Of a stretch of DNA of 64,000 nt, positions 1-12,500 are shown piece after piece. Source of the stretch: Acanthococcus lagerstroemiae (Eukaryota; Arthropoda; Insecta; Hemiptera; Eriococcidae). The stretch's first letter is position 1, and each line of letters begins with the position of its first letter. Both the position numbers and the translations under genes were made by a program. The DNA is taken from the NCBI GenBank assembly GCA_031841125.1, contig CM063108.1, positions 56,318,122 to 56,382,121 of the forward strand, given 5' to 3'. Below the pieces are notes generated by a model. That model did not search any database, had not been told where the DNA came from, and worked only from the letters and a program-made list of their open reading frames with translations.

Positions 1-3000
1 ATATTCGAAAAAGTGGAGACGACAAATGACGTTTTCGAAATCTTCAATTTCCTGGGGCGAACTGATAAAATGCAAAAATCTTTGGATTGGAGGCTGCTAC
101 AGCGAAACGGGTTGACACTTTCGAAAGAGGAGATCATTTCGATCCCTAAATTTCAAACCGTTTTCCTCAAGCTATCCCCCGTCCGGAGATTTTCGTGTTT
201 TATTAGTTCCCCCCAGAGAAATTATCGATTTCGAAAACGTCGATTGGTGTATGTTGGGTTGCAGATTCGCCGTACTGAAGGCATTACCAGTATATTCGAA
301 AATTCGAATTTATACTGCGACGCCTTGAAAGTATCGAATATGCTATTTCACATACGCCAATTGACGTTTTCAAAAGCTTCAGTTTCCTGGGGCGAACTGA
401 TAAAATGCAAAAATCTTTGGATTGGAGGCTGCTACAGCGAAACGGGTTGACACTTTCGAAAGAGGAGATCATTTCGATCTCAAAATTTCAAACCGTTTTC
501 CTCAAGCTATCCCCCCTCCGGAGATTTTCGTGTTTTATTAGTTCCCCCCAGAGAAATTATCGATTTCGAAAACGTCGATTGGTGTATGTTGGGTTGCAGA
601 TTCGCCGTACTGAAGGCGTTGAATGGAATATTCGAAAATGTGGAGATCGACAAATGACGTTTTCGAAATCTTCAATTTCCTGGGGCGAACTGATAAAATG
701 CAAAAATCTGTGGATTGGAGGCTGCTACAGCGAAACGGGTTGACACTTTCGAAAGAGGAGATCATTTCGATCTCAAAATTTCAAACCGTTTTCCTCTAGC
801 TATCACCAGTCCGGAGATTTTCGAGTTTTATTAGTTCCCCCCAGAGAAATTAGCGATTTCGAAAACGTCGATTGGTGTATGTTGGGTTGCAGATTCGCCG
901 TACTGAAGGCGTGAATGGAATATTCGAAAATGTGGAGACGACAAATGACGTTTTCGAAATCTTCAATTTCCTGGGGCGAACTGATAAAATGCAAAAATCT
1001 GTGGATTGGAGGCTGCTACAGCGAAACGGGTTGACACTTTCGAAAGAGGAGATCATTTCGATCTCAAAATTTCAAACCGTTTTCCTCAAGCTATCCCCCG
1101 TCCGGAGATTTTCGTGTTTTATTAGTTCCCCCCAGAGAAATTATCGATTTCGAAAACGTCGATTGGTGTATGTTGGGTTGCAGATTCGCCGTACTGAAGG
1201 CATTACCAGTATATTCGAAAATTCGAATTTATACTGCGACGCCTTGAAAGTATCGAATATGCTATTTCACATACGCCAATTGACGTTTTCGAAAGCTTCA
1301 GTTTCCTGGGGCGAACTGATAAAATGCAAAAATCTTTGGATTGGAGGCTGCTACAGCGAAACGGGTTGACACTTTCGAAAGAGGAGATCATTTCGATCTC
1401 AAAATTTCAAACCGTTTTCCTCAAGCTATCCCCCGTCCGGAGATTTTCGTGTTTTATTAGTTCCCCCCAGAGAAATTATCGATTTCGAAAACGTCGATTG
1501 GTGTATGTTGGGTTGCAGATTCGCCGTACTGAAGGCATTACCAGTATATTCGAAAATTCGAATTTATACTGCGACGCCTTGAAAGTATGGAATATGCTAT
1601 TTCATATACGCCAATTGACGTTTTCGAAAGCTTCAGTTTCCTGGGGCGAACTGATAAAATGCAAAAATCTTTGGATTGGAGGCTGCTACAGCGAAACGGG
1701 TTGACACTTTCGAAAAAGGAGATCATTTCGACCTCAAAATTTCAAACCGTTTTCCTCTAGCTATCCCCAGTCCGGAGATTTTCGTGTTTTATTAGTTCCC
1801 CCCAGAGAAATTAGCGATTTCGAAAACGTCGATTGGTGTATGTTGGGTTGCAGATTCGCCGTACTGAAGGCATTACCAGTATATTCGAAAATTCGAATTT
1901 ATACTGCGACGCCTTGAAAGTATCGAATATGCTATTTCACATACGCCAATTGACGTTTTCAAAAGCTTCAGTTTCCTGGGGCGAACTGATAAAATGCAAA
2001 AATCTTTGGATTGGAGGCTGCTACAGTCAAAATCGTGCGATTTTTCCACTCTGGCAAGGTTGATTTTTTCGGGGTTGAGGGCATTAAAATTGATGTGACC
2101 TTTTTTTTCAACCTTAAAAATTATGAGTTCCTTAGAACGTTTGTTGATTAGGCCACATCCGCCATTGTTCAAAACAGGATTTTAATTAATTATAAAAGAA
2201 CCAGAATTTGGACTTAGCGAAACGTGTTGACACTTTCGAAAAAGGAGATCATTTCGACCTCAAAATTTCAAACCGTTTTCCTCTAGCTATCCCCAGTCCG
2301 GAGATTTTCGTGTTTTATTAGTTCCCCCCAGAGAAATTAGCGATTTCGAAAACGTCGATTGGTGTATGTTGGGTTGCAGATTCGCCGTACTGAAGGCGTG
2401 AATGGAATATTCGAAAATGTGGAGACGACAAATGACGTTTTCGAAATCTTCAATTTCCTGGGGCGAACTGATAAAATGCAAAAATCTGTGGATTGGAGGC
2501 TGCTACAGCGAAACGGGTTGACACTTTCGAAAGAGGAGATCATTTCGATCTCAAAATTTCAAACCGTTTTCCTCTAGCTATCACCAGTCCGGAGATTTTC
2601 GAGTTTTATTAGTTCCCCCCAGAGAAATTAGCGATTTCGAAAACGTCGATTGGTGTACGTCGGGTTGCAGATTCGCTGTACTGAAGGCAATACCAGGATA
2701 TTCAAAAATTCGAATAAATACTGCGACGCCTTCATAGAATCGAATATGCTAATTCACATACGCCAATTGACGTTTTCAATAGCTTCAGTTTCCTGGGGCG
2801 AACTGATAAAATGCAAAAATCTTTGGATTGGAGGCTGCTACAGCGAAACGGGTTGACACTTTCGAAAGAGGAGATCATTTCGCCCTCAAAATTTCAAACC
2901 GTTTTCCTCTAGCTATCCCCAGTCCGGAGATTTTCGCGTTTTATTAGTTCCCCCCAGAGAAATTAGCGATTTCGAAAACGTCGATTGGTGTACGTCGGGT

Positions 3001-4890
3001 TGCAGATTCGACGTACTGAAGGCAATACCAGTATATTCGAAAATTCGAATTATTACGGCGACGCCTTCCATGTATTAAATATGCTATTTCACATACGCCA
3101 ATTGACGTTTTCGAAATCTTCTATTTCCAGGGGCGAACTGATAAAATGCAAAAATCTTTGGATTGGAGGCTGCTACAGCGAAACGGGTTGACACTTTCGA
3201 AAGAGGAGATCATTTCGATCTCAAAATTTCAAACCGTTTTCCTCTAGCTATCCCAGTCCGGAGATTTTCGAGTTTTATTAGTTCCCCCCAGAGAAATTAG
3301 CGATTTCGAAAACGTCGATTGGTGTATGTTGGGTTGCAGATTCGCCGTACTGAAGGCATTACCAGTATATTCGAAAATTCGAATTATTACGGCGACGCCT
3401 TCCATGTATTAAATATGCTATTTCACATACGCCAATTGACGTTTTCGAAATCTTCTAGTTTCCTGGGGCGAACTGATAAAATGCAAAATCTTGGATTGGA
3501 GGCTGCTACAGCGAAACGGGTTGACATTTCGAAAGAGGAGATCATTTCGATCTCAAAATTTCAAACCGTTTTCCTCTAGCTATCCCCAGTCCGAGATTTT
3601 CGGTCTTTATTAGTTCCCCCAGAGAAATTAGCGATTTCGAAAACGTCGATTGGTGTATGTTGGGTTGCAGATTCGCCGTACTGAAGGCGTGAATGGAATA
3701 TTCGAAAATGTGGAGACGACAAATGACGTTTTCGAAATCTTCAATTTCCGGGGGCGAACTGATAAAATGCAAAAATCTTTGGATTGGAGGCTGCTACAGC
3801 GAAACGGGTTGACACTTTCGAAAGAGGAGATCATTTCGATCTCAAAATTTCAAACCGTTTTCCTCAAGCTATCCCCGTCCGGAGATTTTCGTGTTTTATT
3901 AGTTCCCCCCAGAGAAATTACCGATTTCGAAAACGTCGATTGGTGTATGTTGGGTTGCAGATTCGCCGTACTGAAGGCATTACCAGTATATTCGAAATTC
4001 GAATTTATACGCGACGCCTTAAAGTATGGAATATGCTATTTCACATACGCCAATTGACGTTTTCGAAACTTCATTTCCTGGGGCGAACTGATAAAATGCA
4101 AAAATCTTTGGATTGGAGGCTGCTACAGCGAAACGGGTTGACACTTTCGAAAGAGGAGATCATTTCGATCTCAAAATTTCAAACCGTTTTCCTCAAGCTA
4201 TCCCCCGTCCGGAGATTTTCGTGTTTTATTAGTTCCCCCCAGAGAAATTATCGATTTCGAAAACGTCGATTGGTGTATGTTGGGTTGCAGATTCGCCGTA
4301 CTGAAGGCAATACCAGGATATTCAAAAATTCGAATAAATACTGCGACGCCTTCATAGAATCGAATATGCTAATTCACATACGCCAATTGACGTTTTCGAA
4401 ATCTTCTATTTCCTGGGGCGAACTGATAAAATGCAAAAATCTTTGGATTGGAGGCTGCTACAGCGAAATGGGTTGACACTTTCGAAAGAGGAGATCATTT
4501 CGATCTCAAAATTTCAAACCGTTTTCCTCTAGCTATCCCCAGTCCGGAGATTTTCGCGTTTTATTAGTTCCCTCCAGAGAAATTAGCGATTTCGAAAACG
4601 TCGATTGGTGTATGTTGGGTTGCAGATTCGCCGTACTGAAGGCATTACCAGTATATTCGAAAATTCGAATTTATACTGGGACGCCTTGAAAGTATCGAAT
4701 ATGCTATTTCACATACGCCAATTGACGTTTTCGAAAGCTTCAGTTTCCTGGGGCGAACTGATAAAATGCAAAAATCTTTGGATTGGAGGCTGCTACAGCG
4801 AAACGGGTTGACACTTTCGAAAGAGGACATCATTTCGATCTCAAAATTTCAATCCGTTTTCCTCTAGCTATCCCCAGTCCGGAGATTTTC
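1..4890. repeat. Tandem satellite array, 335-bp and 291-bp unit types
   Basis: About 15 head-to-tail units; a shared landmark (GAGGCTGCTACAG) recurs at about 91, 426, 719, 1010, 1345, 1680, 2015, 2497, 2832, 3167, 3500, 3788, 4117, 4452 and 4787. Two unit types alternate irregularly: a long one near 335 bp and a short one near 291 bp lacking about 44 bp in one segment. Units differ by only a few per cent. TTCGAA recurs many times. The array continues past the left edge and ends sharply at about 4890. Apparent ORFs in it shift frame from unit to unit and are not genes. Confidence 0.95.
2027..2217. mobile_element. 191-bp insertion in the satellite array
   Basis: One satellite unit is split between CTACAG and CGAAAC by 191 bp found nowhere else in the array. 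It is AT-rich with no ORF. There is no clear inverted termini or target duplication, so its class is unknown. Confidence 0.6.
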
Positions 4891-5509
4891 GCAGCCAAAA
4901 CAGAATGAAATGCAGCTTGGATATGTGTAAGGTTATTTTTGTAGAGTACTGCTCGATTTCTACAATTTGCGGCCCCGAATAAGCATAAATCCGATAGTTT
5001 TTGTTGTTCTCATTTTGACCACGCGCACAAGAAATTAGCAGGCCTCCTACGAGTTGAGGGTTTTCGTAGCGAAGACGACCAATATCAACGATATTTCGCA
5101 AAAGAATATGTGACACACCTTTCCGTTACTGATTGAGTTAAAACAAGTTCAGCTTTTCGTTTACCATCCACAGAATAGTTAACGACCAATTCGAGCTTCG
5201 TGTTGATACATCAGGCACGCGGTCTCGTACTAGCCGAAACCCATTCTCGCATCGTATTCGAATGAAAAACGGTCTAAATTTCATATTTATTCTTATGTAC
5301 AATGTTTGACAAATATCCGGAAGGTAAAACACGTAATATCAACTATCTACTCGTAGTCTTTACGAATTTATATTCTTAACACAACGCGAAATATCGTAAA
5401 AATGTAAGTGAAAATTTCTTCGAAGTCTTTTAACGGTTACGACAAAATCTAAATCGTTTTTCGTCAGTTAAATCGCACTTCCAGCGTGAGTGTAAAATAA
5501 AAAGTAAAT
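4891..5509. other. Unique sequence between satellite and 3' UTR
   Basis: No repeat units and no recognisable gene. An open frame on the minus strand (4868-5116) has no motif I recognise and partly overlaps satellite, so I do not call it. Confidence 0.4.
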
Positions 5510-5530
5510 ACTGGGTATAAAATTTTTCGT

Positions 5531-5536
5531 TTTATT
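5531..5536 (-). promoter_or_regulatory. Candidate polyadenylation signal AATAAA
   Basis: AATAAA on the minus strand about 0.8 kb past the stop. A second AATAAA is at 5286-5291. Choosing between them needs transcript ends. Confidence 0.4.
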
Positions 5537-5690
5537 ACGTTCGTTCCGCGACCACATTTCTATATAACACAGAAACACATGAAGATAACACTAAATCAAT
5601 AAGATAAAGAATAAGCCAACACGCCGTAGTAGATTCAAACGAAGAAGAAAAAAAAATGAACAGCGACATTAAATTAGTGACAAATATATT

Positions 5691-5730
5691 AGGAGAGAGA
5701 GAGAGAGAGAGGGAGGGAGAGAGAGAGAAA
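5691..5730. repeat. (GA)n microsatellite
   Basis: About 40 bp of GA repeats with GGGA interruptions, within the presumed 3' UTR of Prrc2 (CT-rich in the transcript). Confidence 0.85.
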
Positions 5731-6348
5731 TAAAAAGGTATTTGTTACACATTACTCGATATATAGACGTACAACACAAAGAGAAAATTATATAGTTTAC
5801 CGTAGAACGGACGACAAACGAGACAAACCGAATTCGAACGATTGCGGGTTACAAGCGAAGGGGAAAAAAATTGAATGTACAAAACTACGCGAATAGAGGG
5901 AGGAAATGAAAAATAATTAAAAGCGAACAGGCCAAAAATATTAACCGAAACAGAGCGATTCTACACGCGACAAAAATATGATATTAATTTACTTAAGCAT
6001 ACTCGAAGACCGACATATTTACTAACTAAAACGAAAACGGAAAAGTACGCGAATCTCTGAAATCCCATCTACCGCAGGATTCGTATTCGCGCCACGATAA
6101 TTTTAACATTTTCCGAGTACCAACGTGTACCGTCCTCGACTCGGACATCACATAGAGACTGCCACGCTCTCGTACACACCGACAATACCTCGCGAATTAT
6201 TGAAAAGAAAATAAATAAATAAAAATTGTCGCGCGATCGCGTAATACTCTAAATACGAGCTCTAATTCCGAAAAAAAGGCTAAAATCAGTTGATTTCGCT
6301 TCGGTTTTTCTCGATTCACAGCTACGTTTCGATTTCGTACGTGCCCAA

Positions 6349-6500
6349 CTATTCGTTGGCTGAGGCATTCTTATCGGTCGAGGCGGGCGCGATTTTCGAA
6401 TTAATCGTTTTAATACTGTCGGCCAGCTTCGAGTCGGCGCCCGATTCCGCTTTCGCATCTAGCTGGGACGATTCAAGTTTAGACGCACCGGTACCGTAAC
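6349..6500 (-). CDS. Prrc2: Prrc2 terminal coding exon, residues 1753-1802 and stop
   Basis: The acceptor is GTTTACAG just above 6500. It encodes GYGTGASKLESSQLDAKAES, an acidic/basic tail ADSIKTINSKIAP and ends SANE-stop (TAG at 6349-6351). It lies 16.7 kb from the preceding exon. Phase agreement and codon style support it, though a 16.7-kb intron leaves room for another exon (see 6818-6877). Confidence 0.8.
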
Positions 6501-9500
6501 CTGTAAACCACAAAAATCAACGTCCACATTATTCCGTTTACACGTTTTCCGCGTCCATCGTTTCTCTGCTCGAAACGCAAACGGACGGGCGGACTATATA
6601 GCCAAGTTCCGCAAAGGTCGAACGAGTTACGCGGAACGCGCACATCTAGTTAAAGCGCTGACCAAGCCGAATACCGAGTGAAGATGATCCGGAAGCGTAC
6701 GGCATTTCGCACATTCGCACTCATCTGCCCTAATCCAGTAATCGAGAGAGCCGGACAAACCACAAACGTCATTCGTACTCCCGTGTCCTCGGAGCCCCGC
6801 GCCACTCGAGACAGTACCCATGCCCAACTCTCTGACGCCCTGACTATCCACACACCGACTGCCCGGGAATCCGAAGCCTGAAAATCCATACACGGACTGC
6901 GTCTGATCTATCTCCTTGAAGAGCTTCAACCTCAACTGATTTCAATAATCGTGGATCTACATTCGAGTCGGCGACATGTCGTGAACGAAGTTTTAAATGT
7001 CGGCGACAACTACGCATCTATCGCAGACATGTCACGGACAACTTTTCCCCGAACCGACAAGCGCCGGTTTGAGGAGGATGTCGCCGACACTGTGTAGCTG
7101 TGTTGCGTTGTCAGAACAGCATCCGACAAAAACACGTCGGCCTGAAGTCGCCGACTCGAAAGTAAATCCACCAGAACAACACAAACAGAGCTGTACAACA
7201 CTCACCAGAGTCTCGAGCGTCGTTCACACATGCACACACCAATACTCAAATAAAAAGAAAGCTGAAATGAGGTACCTGCTGATAACAAACATGGGGGAAA
7301 ACTTGGCATTCGTTTTACGAAAATTGCGCAGAAAATTTTAGTTTTACAAATTTGTGTAATTGAAAGGCTACTTCTCCAAAACGTATCGAGTCAATTTTGA
7401 GTAAAAATGAGTCAGGAGCGGAATGTGGTGGCAAAAGGCCGCGTGAATATGTCGCGCCACAGAATAAAACAAAATCAACCATAACAAGACACAGGGCGGC
7501 CACTCAATTTTTTTCTCCAAAAATGTTGAAGAACTAACCAGTGTTGTTAGACATAACAAAACAAAATGACAAAATGACGAAATGACAATTGAATTTTAGA
7601 AATTTTATCATAATGACGGTTGCTGAGCGGGGAGGAATGAATAGCACTTGAGTAGACAAAGCAAAAGTGTTATTATCACCGTTTGCCTAATCACAAAATT
7701 GAAGGCGCCGCATCTTTGTAAAAATCGAAAAATTCACCAATTTTGACCCATTATAAAAATCACGAGTAATGATGTTGCTCAGTCTACAATGATGCCATGT
7801 TACAGCACTCACTTAGAGTAACAAAACAAGGCTCTGAAAATTTAAGCAGGTAAATGGCATCCAAAATTCAGAAATTTCAATTTTTTACAAAATTGTGCAA
7901 AAAGCCTACTTTTACTGAATCCCAACATGAATAACCAAAGGCCGGCGTACAGTTCTCAGTATCAAAACTGGTAGCCCTGATTCAGATGAACAAAAAATCA
8001 TACCACTATCTCCTTCCAGTTTTCAGAATTTAAAAAGTTATGTCGCGTTGAAGTTCATGAAGCTTCTGAAATGATCGAAAAATGAACCTTATGATTAAAG
8101 AAGAAAAAGAAAAATAACAAACGCTTCTAATTTATTGTAACTTTCAATAGTCGTTATGCCTGAATATGAATGACTGGCGTTACATGAAGACTCCATCTGT
8201 TGAACTAGTTGTCTAACCACCATCAAATAGGCACTGGAATACAAGAAGACCTCTCGCTGAAAGTAGATGAATGAAACTTGATTCATTTTATGACAAGCCA
8301 TTGTTATGGTTTGTGCACTTTCGCTGCAAATTAACAACAGGCTTTAATTCTGTTCAGTTTTTTAGCAGCATTTGTCTTCTGTACACTAACTGATTTCCCC
8401 ACATTATAAAAGAAATCTAAAAATTTGAGACGTTACCAGATTGAGAATAAATTTTTTAAGTAAATTATTTCAAAAAATTTATCAGCTCTTACTGAATGTA
8501 CCACTTATCCCTCCGATTAAAAGTGCGCTTTACTTTTATCTTCTGTTAGGATGTCTGCAAACTCGACGTTTTCTTGCAAAAATTTGAAACCTGGAAGCAA
8601 GAGACTTGGCTTTTCTTCTGAAATTCGCCACTGTATGCAGTGGTGTAGCGTCGGAGGGGGGGGGGTTCATGCCCTCTCAATATTTTTACATAGTCCTCTA
8701 ATATCGGCGATTTAAAAAAAAACTACAATTTTCGACTTTTTCTCCCTTGAAAACCTTATTGTGCCCCCCCCCACCCCTAGCTGCGCCATTGACTGTATGA
8801 CATAATTTCTCGTGAATTTCCGTCGAACGTCGGTTACGTGGTGTAGAAATGTATTACACTTCGTAATTCACAAGCAACGCACGTCGAAATGTTGGCTCAT
8901 TTTTGTAGCACTGATATAGCAATTCCAGTTCTATTCCAGAGTGTGCAAAACTCAAGATTTACATTTCCCTTTCATTTCGTTTTATTTTATTTTCGTTTCT
9001 GCTTACGAATTTAGGGAAACTTACTTTTGAGCGGAGCCTAGAAATCAAATAGCTTTCCCCCTAACAGTTTAATTTTTAGGGCGAGTTAAATTTTCTGTTT
9101 TTTTGAAATTTGAAAGTACTTCAACGTGTCTTAACTTTTTAAATTCTGAAAACTGGAAGGAGATAGTGGTATGATTTTTTGTTCATCTGAATCAGGGCTA
9201 CCAGTTTTGATAATGAGAACTGTACGCCGGCCTTCGGTTATTCATGTTGGGATTCAGTAAAAGTAGGCTTTTTGCACAATTTTGTAAAAAATTGAAATTT
9301 CTGATTTTTGGATGCCATTTACCTGCTTAAATTTTCAGAGCAGGCCGGATTTCGTAATAACTTGTTTTGTTACTCTAAGTGAGTGCTGTACCATGGCATC
9401 ATTGTAGACTGGGCAACATCATTACTCGTGATTTTTGTAATAGGTCAAAATTAGTGAATTTTTCGATTTTTACAAAGATGCGGCGCCTTCAATTTTGTGA

Positions 9501-12500
9501 TTAGGCAAAAGGTGATAATAACACTCTTGCTTTGTCTATTCAAGTACTATTCATTCCTTCCCGCTTAGCAACCGAAACTCAGACACCCTGTATAAAAGTG
9601 TTAAATGAGCATATTTTTGATATTTTTTTTGGTCATGGGGTGCCGGAGCCTCCCTCCCCCTTAAATACGCCACTGTGTCTTCGTCTCCTATTTCTTAAAA
9701 ATGAACTGAAGAAAACAATTAGGAAAAATACTTCATAACAATGAACAAAAGAAAGTACCAACAGACAACGAATACTTCTATCATTAATACTATAAGATAA
9801 TAGATGGCACCAAATCACAGGAAGAAACACCATCAAAAAATTTAGAAACAGTTAATGAAACAAAAATGGCAAAGTGTCAATACAGTGTTGGAAGCACGCC
9901 AAAAATCATAGTTCCCAATCTCGTTCATTCTTCTCCAACTCCATGATTCTCATTCACGTTCTTCGTTCTCCTTTGGTACCTTAAAATTACCAATGTTCCC
10001 CGTTCTCGTTCCCATGTCCATATTGTTCCTGTTCCCGTTCCCGTTCTTGTTCCCACCTTGGTCCTGTTCCTAATTCTCGTTTTCAATCCCATCATGTTCT
10101 CATTCTCATTCTGAGAACCAGAACATGCCGTTTTTCTTTTCGTTTGTTCTTTCAACACTGGTGCAGCACTGCAGTAGAGATGCAAACTATCGTACATTTT
10201 CGTTATCAATGGCTATTGATAGTTTTCGCACTGAAGCAAAATCATCCAAATAATAAATACAACAAAATGATAACGAGGCTGCTAAAGTTGCATTCAGTTG
10301 TAGAGACTAGAGAGATTTTCCAGTTTTACATCTAATCCCCATTATGCTACTGATAAATTTTGTACAGGATTAAATTTTGTGTACATTTTAATACATTAAT
10401 TCCATTTTGTGAAGTTTCTATTACTAACCAGCTAACGCACTCCACAAATCCGAGAAAACAACTTTTGAACAAAAAAATAATAATAATAATAATATATATA
10501 CACAAAATGATGTACTTTCAAATTTTCATGTACAAATGGCAACAATTATACGATGAAACAGGATCAGCCGATAGTTAGTGATAGTTTTGTCATTATCGAT
10601 AATTAACGATAGATACGAACTGCCAATAGTTCTTGATAGTATCGATAACTTTTGCATCTCTACACTGCAGTTTGATTTTTTCATTAAAAAAATATATAGT
10701 TGATTTTAGGTGTTCAGAATTTTACCTTCGCACCAGCTGCAATCATGCTGGAAGAACACAAAAGTTATCTTGTTCCCGTTCTCATTCATTCTTCTCCAGT
10801 GTTGGAAGAACGAACGAGAACGAGAAGGAAAACAGCATGTTCTCGATTCTCGTTCTGAGAACGAGAAATGGGAACAGGACCAGGTTGCGAACAAGAACAA
10901 AAACGGGAACGTTGGTAAATATAGGGTAAGAAGAATGAGGAGCATGGATGAAAACCATGCAATTAGAGAAGAACAAACGAGAACAGGAGCAAGATGATTT
11001 TTGCATTCTTCCAACACTTTTGCTGCTGACGCAGAAGTAAAATTCTGAAAGCCTAAGGCCATCAATTATGATTTTTTAAAATCAATCTACAGTACTCGGA
11101 TGTTGGAAGAATGAACAAGAACAAAAAGAAAAACGGCATGTTCTTGGTTCTCGTTCTGAGAACGAGAAATGGGAACAGGACCACATTGGGAATAAGAACA
11201 AAAATGGGAACGTTGGTAAATATAGGGTAAGAAGAGTGAGGAGCATGAATGAAAACCATGCAATTAGAGAAGAACAAACGAGAACAGGAGGAAGATGATT
11301 TTTGCATTCTTCCAACACTTTTGCTGCTGACGCAGAAGTAAAATTCTGAAAGCCTAAGGCCATCAATTATGATTTTTTAAAATCAATCTACAGTACTCGG
11401 ATGTAGGAAGAATGAACAAGAACAAAAAGAAAAACGGCATATTCTCGTTCTCGTTCTGAGAACAAGAATTAGAACAGGAACATGATGGGATTGAGATTGA
11501 GAACAGGAACAGGGAATGGAAAGAGGACCAAGGTGGGAACAAGAACGAGAATGGGAACAATATGGAAACGAGAACGTTGGTAATTTTGAGGAAAGGAGAA
11601 CAAAAAACAGGAATGAGAACAGTGGCGTAGCCAAGGGTGGAGTGAAGGGGGCGAGTGCCCCCCACTGGGCACCTAAAATCTAATGTAAAATATGCAAAAA
11701 TGAGCAATTTTTCGCCTTTAAAACACGTTTTTTCAAAAAATGTTTGTTCTAGCAGTAATTTTACCTTCATTTTTCATAAAATAGTCTTCTTCAAAAAATA
11801 CCACAATTTTCAACTTTTTCCCCCTCGAAAATCTTACTCCCCCCCCCTTTGGGAAAAAACCATGCAGTTAGCCCCGTTTCACACTATGCCGTGTTGCCGG
11901 AACGGCAGCCGTGAAAACGGTCCAATATCACAGGTAGAGAATGGGAGCGTTTACACGAGTCGGCACGGCAACCATAAAGACGTTCCGGCAACACGGCATA
12001 GTGTGAAACGGGACTTAGAGAACAGAAACGGGAACAATGACTTTTGCGTTCTTCCAACACTGTTCTTCTCTAATCTGGGATGTGGAATGGGATGTAGAAG
12101 CGCTACTGTGCACCTCCTAGTGAAAGGTCAAAGGATCAAGCAGGGAAATAACGTTGCCCTAAATGGGAAATAGGTTTTTTTTCTCTCTTCAAAACATCAT
12201 TATAAAATAAAGAAATGACACACATGTTTCAAATTTGAACTGCAGGGAGCTACATATTCGAACCTGCGATTGAAAATCTAATACATCAGATAACAAAATT
12301 AATAGAGGTGCGGTGGAGTAAGAAATGACAGCCGTATTTTCAAACAACATTCAATTTTCAAGTGCCCGTAAATGAAAAAATCACCTAAAACTGTAAACTG
12401 CACTCGAATAACCACTGGAGGTTACTTAAGTGCAATTTCAAGTGGTATTTTTTATTTAAGGAGGCTAAATTAAGTATTTTCCTCCTTGATCACTCAGTGA

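Larger units (their letters stand above)
5510..6348 (-). other. Prrc2: Prrc2 3' untranslated region (inferred)
   Basis: Non-repetitive sequence directly after the TAG stop with no open frame. It is CpG-rich compared with the introns and contains a GA tract. The lower limit is set by the nearest convincing polyadenylation signal; the real end could be nearer 5260. Confidence 0.5.

Noticed and set aside
13..4833. Many open frames of 60-230 aa in the first 5 kb with repeated motifs such as LDWRLLQRNG
   Set aside because: The unit lengths (335 and 291 bp) do not keep frame, both strands are open, and the sequence is a tandem satellite.
1..4890. CRISPR array
   Set aside because: Units are long and contiguous with no spacer pattern, in an animal genome.
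4868..5116. 82-aa minus-strand ORF containing QLVGGLLISCARGQ
   Set aside because: No recognisable family, partly in satellite, no splice or start support.
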